From Icerya purchasi (Eukaryota > Arthropoda > Insecta > Hemiptera > Monophlebidae): a DNA stretch of 64,000 nucleotides. Below the pieces are notes generated by a model. The model saw only the letters and a list, made by a program, of their open reading frames with translations. It was not told the origin of the DNA and did no database searches. The translations under genes were made by a program, and so were the position numbers. Shown in pieces: positions 56,401-64,000 of this stretch (position 1 is its first letter; each line of letters begins with the position of its first letter). Where the stretch lies: contig CM077115.1 in NCBI GenBank assembly GCA_039619475.1, positions 238,177,692-238,241,691 of the forward strand, read 5' to 3'.

Positions 56401-58125
56401 TCTTCTTATATATAAAAATGAGTTGCTTTATGTGGGTCTCGCTTCTCCTCCAAAACGGCTGAACCGATTTGAATAATTTTTTTTTGTTGTATTCGTAGTT
56501 CTTAGGAGAAGGTTTGCAAAAAAAAAAAATTATTTGAAAAAATTGCACCGATATTGCACAATTCGCAAAAAAGTGTAACTCAAGAACGGCTCGATCGATT
56601 TTGCTGATTTTTTTTTTTTTCTAAAATATTGACTAAGATTTAAATTAGGTTCCTGCAAAAAAAAATTTGAAAAAGTTGCACGGAAATTACAAAATTCGCC
56701 TAGAATACGCTAAGCAATAAAACATGCGGTAGGCCAAACAGGCGAGCGGGTAATTTCAGATACCTGGAAACGGCGAGGAACGAATAGGCAAAAAAAGGTG
56801 TCGGTTAGACTCTCAGTCGATCAGCGGGCGGTCGCTTAATGACGGTACGGAAATCATACGCTACGCATGCAGTAAAAAAAAAAAACAAAACATAAACGAA
56901 TCGAAAATATCCTAACAAACAGTTCGTTTTTTTTTTTTTTTTTTGTATAAATTTTATATTAAAATAAGAAAAAAAAACTGCTTTTTAATAGCTACCAAAC
57001 AAAAAATGAAAAAGAAAATCGGTTAATAAACAAAAAAAAAAAGACTTTGCCTATTTATATGCAGATATTAAATGTTTTGCGTATTTATATGTTCGTTTGT
57101 GAAAGTGAATTACTGAGAATATGTTGTGCACATTTTAAAACTCCCCTTATGTGCAGCATATTCTTATCACATTTTGCAGTGATATAGTTGGAAATTTCTT
57201 CAAATTGGTTGGCTTACAGACGTGCTTACATTTAACATTTATTTTCCGTCATTAAATGGTCGCAACGATAAACTAAAAATATAATTAAAAGATGTAGCAG
57301 AACCATGTAGGCGAATGGTCGTTTAGCGAGTACAGTGCAAACTGGTGTGCATTTCTCTTAAACATGGTACACCCTAAATCGGGAAAAAGAAAAGAAAATA
57401 ATAAACGACCCGACTTCGCAAGTACCGCGAGAACTACAAAAAAAAATGAAACACATGTACGACAATCAGGTAACGAAAGAAATTTGAGAAGCACAAAAAG
57501 ATTGTCCCAACAATGAGACATCTTTACAAACTGAAAGATCTTTGATCCGAAAAATTAATTACCGACAGGAAATCGAAAGATTGACCGAAAATATTACAAT
57601 AAGTGCATCAACCTTTTTTTGCATGTATTTCGTGTTCCGAGTTATTCAGACCTATTCGTGTTTTCGTTTCGGTAAATGTGCTTCATCTGCCCGTCCGTTA
57701 CTCGCATATTATCCATGTGTATTCATTTTTAAAGTGTGTTCGGTATTTTCGCAACTTTCAGTAATATTGTATGAATATATTCACACATTTGTGCGGTAAG
57801 TGCCAATTTTATATTTCAGTCGTATAAATATTCTGATTTATTATTTATCTTAGCAAGAAAAAAAGATTTGAAAATGTTGTAAAAAGGCCATATATATAAA
57901 AAGACGTCTCTATCACTTTGACTGCTAAATGCCCGTAAAAAACACATAGAAAAATATTTACAGTCATTGAAAACATTTTCCAACCATCCGGAAAGTGAAT
58001 TCGAAGGCTCAATCGTGTGTGTTTTTAGATTGGCTAAAACGTTTTTATCTTTATCAGTAAACATTAGTTTTATAATATTAATTTAACGTATTACAAATGA
58101 GCCAAAGCAACGCGTGGCCGGACCT

Positions 58126-58966
58126 ACTAAGTAGGCAACAACTCACAGAGCGTTTAAAGCCCATTTAATTAGCTATCGAATGCAACAAACCGGAAGTTCA
58201 TACCTCACCCCTATACCCACAGCATCGATTTGAAAAAAAGCGTTTTGTCAACCCCTACAATTTTTTTCAAGCGGAGCGGATCGTAACGGGTCTCGCAATC
58301 AGATAATCCTAAAGGTCATTCCATCAGCTGTCAAATGCAACAAACCGGACGTTTCTACGAGCATTATTACGTGTTTTATAGTCGAAAGAGTAAGACGCAA
58401 ATTGTGAAAACCACGTGCAGTTTTGTGTTGTCAACATGGATAAGAAAGTTATCGAGCAAGAACAGCGGTATGTGATTCGTTATTATTGTCGGTTGCAAAA
58501 AACGGCTAAAGAGACGTTAGATTTATTAAAAGAAGAAGCGTATCCTGATGATATTCGACTACTCGGTAATTCAACAATATTTCGATAGCATAGCGCGATT
58601 TCGAAAAATATTCGACACCGATCAAGAAGTCGTGAATGCGGTACAGACCATTTTAAACAGAACACCCGTCAGCGAGTTTAAAGCGACCTTTACAAGCCAG
58701 AGGTGCCTATTTCGAGAAGATTAATATGAATGATGAAGATGGGTAATAATTTATGTAAAAATTTTGAAATACAGTTTCTTCCAAAATGTTGTAATTTTTT
58801 TGTCTAAAAAAACGATGGCGCTCGACGAAACACTTTTTTTCAAATCGATGCTGCAGTGCAAACCCCCGGGAGGTAGAAACTCCCGGTTTGTTGCATTCGA
58901 TAGATAATTAAATGGGCTTTAAGATGTACCCGGAGCGAACGCGCTGTGAGTAGGTGCCTACTCATA
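58126..58966 (+). mobile_element. Internally deleted mariner inside the Helitron
   Basis: Terminal inverted repeats of roughly 70 bp: CTAAGTAGGCAACAACTCAC at the left and TGAGTAGGCACCTACTCACA inward from the right. Both are followed by AAAGCCCATTTAATTA and CTATCGAATGCAACAAACCG. TA lies outside both ends (58125-58126, 58965-58966). Inside are only the first and last parts of a transposase gene. TIRs longer than those of the 12.4-kb mariner show a separate lineage. The end positions are uncertain by a base or two. Confidence 0.8.
58437..58756 (+). pseudogene. Deleted mariner transposase gene
   Basis: MDKKVIEQEQRYVIRYYCRL, then QKTAKETLDLLKEEAYPDD and NSTIFR, forms the N-terminal helix-turn-helix of a mariner-type transposase. 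A stop follows at the Trp position of the usual 'RWH'. After a stretch of uncertain reading, GAYFEKINMNDEDG and a TAA give the usual mariner C-terminus ('G-x-Y-F-E'). The whole catalytic core (all three Asp) is gone. The starting ATG at 58437 fits the family start. Confidence 0.68.
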
Positions 58967-59528
58967 CCAAAGTTACTGTCACTTCCTGTGGGACAGGCAT
59001 TGTATATAAAACAAAGTCGGGTTAGTTAAATTAACGGCTGGACCGATTCTTATGATCTTTGATTTGTTGGATTTGTGTCCGTCCCGAATAGCAAAATACA
59101 AAATTTAAAAAGAAAATTATGAAGAAAATTCATTTTTTTTGCTATTTTTGGCCCAAAAGAGGAGTTCGAATAATTTTTTAACCGTAATTTTTAAATTTTA
59201 TGAAAGGGCTGTCGTGTTTTGTTTTATATTTTGAATTTCGATTTTAAACGGTTATCTGATGATGAGTTATGAATTTTTTAAGGGCGATTTTTGAGGTCGT
59301 TCTAAATTCTATATTATATATGTATTATATATTCTAGACGGTTTCTTGCCGACCCGGGTAATCGGTCAGCTTAAAGTTGTAAATTGTCATAGATAGAGAA
59401 GTTTAATTGTAATTTATGATCCGATTACGATAAGTCAAACCGTTTCCGAGCTATTGTATAATTGAATATTTTTTTCGTTTCTAAACCATCTTATAGGGAT
59501 TCCGTACATTATATGTGTACGAAATCCT

Positions 59529-59752
59529 AAAAAAGAGTATAAATTTACGTTAAGAAATTAAATTACTTTAGAAACACGTTTTTTTCGCGTATAGTTCATC
59601 ATCAGCTAACTGCACAGAGTACACACTTCATTAAAAAGTATATAAATTGAGTGTGTACTATGTGTTGTTAGCTGATTATATAGCCCGAAAAAGCATGTTT
59701 CCAAAAAGTAGTTTACTTTAATTTTTCAAAGTAAATTTATACTGATTTTTGT
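59529..59752. repeat. Long imperfect hairpin near the Helitron 3' end
   Basis: Two arms of about 100 bp (59529-59629 and 59649-59752) are inverted copies with a loop of about 20 bp. Matching blocks include AGTATAAATTTAC, GAAACA-GTTTTTTCG, ATCAGCTAAC, CACA and AGTACACACT. Adjacent at about 59499-59527, GGATTCCGTAC and GTACGAAATCC form a smaller second palindrome. Confidence 0.82.
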
Positions 59753-59933
59753 TATTAAGGGGGATAATGCCTTGCTGCCACGTGAATTACATTTATTTCA
59801 ATGTAATTAAAATACTTTTCATTTTGATTTTTGTACATTTATTGAACTTAATTTTTTTTGAGTATTGATTGCTGATAAGTTAACACAATATTTATTGATT
59901 CTGGGGCGGTACGAAGTTCGCCGGGTCAGCTAG

Positions 59934-60518
59934 TTAATAATAATTATGGTCGAATTTCGGCCAATGGGCGAACACTTGGCGTTCTTATAAATTCTTAAAC
60001 ATACAGTATCGTTATTTAGATTTTTTTTATGAAAACTCTATCAGTGCTAGTGGTGACTGCAGGTGTGTGTATAGCTAGAATTAATAGCAACATATATTTG
60101 TTTTAATCTAATTTCTAAAGAAAGATAATTAAATAAGTAATTATAGTGTACGTTGATGTTGTCTTTTTTTTTTTTTTAAGCTCATGGGACCTACGTCCAG
60201 AAATGATAGAAGAGGATCAGTTAAATACCGATCCAATCAGTAAATTAAAAGAATGAAGCGACTATAATGGGCAGGGATGTAAGAAAAGCTGCAATTTCTT
60301 ACTATCACACTAGCCCAGGGGGCAAGTGAAGTTATTAGAAGTTTCAATTTGCGGCGGCAGCGGGGTATCAGATCCTCTAGTCAAGCGAAACACAATTAAT
60401 TAATCAACTACGCTACACGTAGCTGACTGAGATCGGTACTATTTTCATTTTACAATTTAATGTAAAACATGTAAAGCTAGCATTTTTTTTGAGGAGGTTA
60501 ACGGAGCGATTTTTTCCT

Positions 60519-60592
<74 letters not shown>

Positions 60593-61104
60593 ATATATAA
60601 TCTTTAAAATAATAAAATTTATGCTTGACTAAATTTTCATAGATTTTTTTACGCGGTAATTAGAAAAAACTTTTTGCCTCACTTTTCATTTTCTGAAGGT
60701 TCATTATTATTACATTTAGTATGTGTTTGTTTAATAAATAAAATTATAAAGCTAAAAATAAACATCTCAAGATTGAATTGTAATCAAAATATGTGTCGAA
60801 AATGTCACATTTTCAAGTGGAGTAAACTTCCCCTTTATACATGTTTCTTTTGTTTCAGTAAATTCCGAAAACGTTTCTCGTACATCCTTTTTAATACCGA
60901 TGCAAATATTACATTTTTTTCGAGATATTCCGAATTGTCGCAGTAATATTCGACAACAACAATAATCGCTACGAAAATTTTTAAACACGCCACAAAGCAG
61001 CTTTTATCAGGAACTTGATTTTGTGCACCATCGCGGCCTGCATATCCCGGCAGGTGTAACGATTACCGAGACTTATTGTACTTTTTTGCTCAAATGGTTC
61101 ATGT
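59934..61104. other. Interval without recognised gene; long (AT)n
   Basis: A T run at 60163-60178 followed by AAGCTCATGGGACC may be the poly(A) end of a minus-strand retroelement, but no coding remnant is clear. An AT microsatellite lies at 60525-60586. The frame at 60674-60946 has no known domain. Confidence 0.4.
60525..60586. repeat. (AT)n microsatellite
   Basis: AT dinucleotide run of about 62 bp, followed by GTGTGTATATATA. Confidence 0.98.
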
Positions 61105-62367
61105 GCAGTAGTGGCTCTATGGGCACATAGACAATGCTCGCGCGTACAGTCAATTCCAGCTTTATATGAAATAAAACAGATTCTAGCATATCGCGTATTA
61201 CGGTATATATACTATGCTTCAATAATAATGTCTAGAATTTTATTTGGAATTCAACTATATTATGCGAGGCTAAGAAAACGGAAAGAAATAAAGTATGCGG
61301 AAAAGGTGTTTGAAACGTATACTCCCCCACTGAAAGCAGAACGATTCTGGATCAATTATGTGTGAAAGGAAAACGACGAAATGTCCCGCCCCCCAAGACA
61401 CGTACTATTTTTCTAAATTTAATATCAATAATATAAAATTACTATCTAGGCGAAAAATTCGATTAACAGGCACGGCCTATTTAAGGTATATTTATATAAA
61501 TTTAATATACCTGATTCTGACAATTGTGTAATATGTAATTTTAGAGATGATGTTTTTCATATAAAGGTTGCAATTATAATAATAATAATATACTCTGTAA
61601 TTATGATATAAAACAACAGTTGTACAAAATTATTTTAATGAATTTAACAGATTTGCCATTGAAGAAATAAAATTCCGGAAAAATAATGTACATTTATATT
61701 AAGTAAGTAGTAAAAATATATGTAGATATTGTAAAAAAACTGTAAAATGGTAATTAATATAATACCGAAAATACTTAATTGGATGCGTTATATTAATTCT
61801 GTTATTATAATAAATTAATATTTTTAGTAAATAAATGTACCCACCTGAAGTTTCGGGAATAGGAAAAAAAAAATTAATAAGAAACCAATGTAATATTACA
61901 TCTACCCTCGGAGCGTAAATCTACGAATTGATAACACTGATGATTCAGTTTTAATTAATATAATAAGTACAATCCCTAATCATATAATATAAAGGGGAAA
62001 AAACTCGGGGAGTGGAAATATGGCTGAATTTAGGTGTAAACAGTAAAAGCCAAGATACGCCCCGAATCTTTCTATTTTATAATTTTCTATTATTGTTCTC
62101 TTATTACTTCCGCTGTCATTTATCTTTAAAATAAAATCAGGTTATTTGATTTGAAGGTATTTAGCTGCCCTCATGTGTATGCGGATGAGTATTTACGGCA
62201 TCTGTATTTGCACGTGTGTACTATTATTTATATAATCTTAAGTTGTCTAATATTATGATATGTATAGAATAAGCGAGAATAGTTGTAATTTTGTATACTT
62301 AGAATAAACAAAAATGCCGGGCACTCATACAACGGGCATGCTTCGAATTATTTAAAAAAAAAAAAAA
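61105..62367 (+). mobile_element. CR1/L2-like 3' end, copy 2
   Basis: Reverse-transcriptase thumb remnants IPALYEIKQILAYRVLR and YYASIIMSRILFGIQL (about 61154-61255) match copy 1 at 41.2 kb. Shared 3' sequence follows: TCTACGAATTGATAACACTG (61919), AAGTACAATCCCTAATCATA (61966) and GGGCACTCATACAACGGGCAT (62320). Poly(A) is at 62353-62367. This copy keeps about 300 bp between the thumb and the 3' block that differ from copy 1. Small deletions in the thumb show that it is dead. Confidence 0.78.
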
Positions 62368-63599
62368 AGTGTATAGAAAACTGAATGATGAAATTCGGTG
62401 TCGGTCTGTCAACACGTTTTCGAATCAATACACGCAGTGATTTGTTGACAGTATTATATTTATTTAAAATTACGCGGCTGCGATTTCGTTTAAAATTAAG
62501 CGAAATATTCGAAAATTAAACGTCAATAATATAATAAATATAGCTGGAAAAATAAAGAAAACGAGAAGTCATTTAATTAAAATTCGCATTATTCATTGAC
62601 GCTGGAGATTATAAATTTCCAACTGTTCAAAGAAGTCAGATTAGGCCATTCATCGCGGCCGCAGAACAGCTTTACTGCCTGAGAAAACGCCATAGCCAGA
62701 AGCGTACAGAAGAAAAGAGGCCTGCGTTCGCATTCAATATTTAAATGTTCTCGGGTTCAGTTCAACATTTTATTAGTTCATTGTTATATATTTTCATTTT
62801 TTGAAAACCGGAAATTTTGCCGGATCGTCCTCCGTAAGTTTTGATTACATATTCGAGTAATTTTTTTTTTTTAAATTTTCATTTTAAAGTTAGAATTTCG
62901 AATTGAAAGTTTGAAAATTTCGGAGGCGAACCGGGTTCTGCTTATTCAAACATTTCCAGTGAAACAGACATTGAAAAAAAAAGCGGTCGAAAGATTTTTT
63001 TGTAAGACAACTTGAAAAACGACGAATTTTTTTTTAAGCGGACGTGGTTAAAAAATTTTTACGTTTTTAACAATATTTATACATCAATGTATACGCATTT
63101 TTTTTAAACGCATCTTTTTCAATTTAAAATGTTCATTAAATTGGGAAAAATCAAAAAATTTTCATCTTATTTTCGGTCCAGTTGTTTTAGGGAGAATAAT
63201 AATAAGGTTAATCTTCAGAAAAGGACGCCTACTATTTTCGTTACGCGTTTTCTCGTGGCGCTATTCCAAAAAAGGGTACTAGAAATATCATCGTGAAAAC
63301 TGTTGCGGGTCATTTTTGCGCATTTTTAACTTTTTCTCGGAGAAACATCGTCCTTTTCGTCTTTTTCTAAAAAAAATTATCGTCGTTAACAATCAAAACC
63401 AGAAATTGGCATCGTAAAAAACAGCACTTTATTCCTAATTTTTCGTAATTTCCTCTGAAATTCATTTCGTCGCGCCTTCTCTTTTTTCCTTCATACTAGC
63501 ATGTTCATTCGTTACGTGCGTTTCGAATGGAGCTGAGAAACGTAAGATCTCATTAGCATTACTAGAAGAAAAAACAGCATTAATGTCTTTCAGTTGTCT
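62368..63599. other. Interval without recognised gene
   Basis: AT-rich with many A and T runs. Nothing recognised. Confidence 0.45.
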
Positions 63600-64000
63600 T
63601 GACACTACAAAAATTCAGCTTCTTATGTAATACTTCTCATCATCCTCCTATGCATGATCTTTTCCGCTCCTTCACTCGATCCAGATCGATCTTCTGCGAA
63701 TTCCCGGACATTCAGGCATTCATTAGACTGTTGCTCCGCTTCCAGATTTTTAGGCACACATTTTATAATATTGTTTCACTTTCCTTAATTCCAGACTATA
63801 GCTCAACTCCTATTCTTTAATTCCGGCTCCTTCTTTTACAGCCATCTTAGATATTTTCCTTAAACGCTCCATAATTTCAGCTATTTGCCCCCTTCGTTTT
63901 TAATCATGGTCCGTACATCATTTTCTTGGTTTTCATCTGTATCTACATTCTATTTGGTTCTTTTCATTCTTCTTCGAAATACTTTCTTGGTTTCATGTTT
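63600..64000 (+). mobile_element. R1-like ORF2 remnant, RNase H region (runs off the window)
   Basis: IDLLRIPGHSGIH (about 63687-63727) is the last RNase H block, followed at once by a stop. The following 60 bp (63745-63805, AGATTTTTAGGCAC and CTTTCCTTAATTCCAGACTA) closely match 50216-50290 of the fragment at 50 kb. The same family is therefore present, in the same orientation, and should continue beyond the window into the C-terminal zinc-binding domain. Confidence 0.6.

Larger units (their letters stand above)
56401..59933 (+). mobile_element. Non-autonomous Helitron
   Basis: The 5' end is TCTTCTTATATATAAAAATG at 56401. The 3' end is GAAGTTCGCCGGGTCAGCTAG at 59913-59933, with a small GGCG/CGCC hairpin shortly before the terminal CTAG. 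The element is preceded by A and followed by T, the Helitron insertion dinucleotide, with no TSD. It spans 3533 bp and has no Rep or helicase gene, so it depends on another copy for rolling-circle transposition. It contains an internally deleted mariner (58126-58966), whose removal leaves about 2.7 kb, and a long hairpin (59529-59752). Confidence 0.75.

Noticed and set aside
1..64000. CRISPR arrays, operons, ribosome binding sites, riboswitches
   Set aside because: The window is clearly eukaryotic; tandem repeats here are microsatellites and minisatellites without regular unique spacers.

Overview
The window looks like a transposon-rich, gene-poor stretch of an arthropod genome, most likely an insect. 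It is AT-rich, carries long TA microsatellites and poly(A)/poly(T) runs, and its recognisable coding sequence belongs to mobile-element families common in insects: mariner, pogo-like DDE_1, hAT, Helitron, and Jockey-, I-, R1-, CR1/L2- and RTE-like non-LTR retrotransposons, plus a tRNA-derived SINE. I found no host protein gene that I can name and no rRNA or functional tRNA gene. No order or species is claimed.

Layout. 1-7.4 kb: a hAT-type MITE with a perfect 8-bp target-site duplication (TSD), a 5'-truncated R1-like insert with a 13-bp TSD, a decayed Jockey-like element (gag knuckle, endonuclease, reverse transcriptase), then a repeat related to family 'A/B/C' below. 7.4-12.4 kb: a relatively CpG-rich unassigned tract, repeat copy A and an 11-bp minisatellite. 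12.4-13.7 kb: an apparently intact mariner with identical 29-bp terminal repeats. 13.7-19.7 kb: a small palindromic MITE, a broken hAT transposase and an R1-like 3' end. 24.2-27.4 kb: a 5'-truncated I-type retrotransposon whose RT-RNase H frame is still open. 27.6-29.6 kb: a pogo-like element with PHD-type C-terminus, TIRs and TA TSD, but no N-terminal half. 30.4-33.6 kb: a mariner scrap, the second hAT MITE copy and a SINE. 35.9-41.4 kb: a nest in which a CR1/L2-like element was invaded by an R1-like fragment, an RTE-like fragment and microsatellite-bounded repeat B. 42.3-44.5 kb: a Jockey scrap, another hAT-like MITE and repeat copy C. 46.6-50.7 kb: R1-like 3' fragments. 55.4-59.9 kb: a Helitron 5' scrap, then a complete non-autonomous Helitron that contains an internally deleted mariner and a long hairpin. 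61.1-62.4 kb: a second copy of the 41-kb CR1-like 3' end. 63.6 kb to the end: an R1-like RNase H fragment running off the window.

How the parts relate. There is no operon-like cooperation; the sequence is a stack of insertions. Several can be ordered: repeat B and an R1-like fragment both interrupt one CR1-like reading frame, and the deleted mariner sits inside the Helitron. The least explained family is the roughly 400-bp repeat A/B/C. It is bounded on both sides by (TA)n, carries two hairpins and a conserved short reading frame, and one copy has a demonstrable insertion site.
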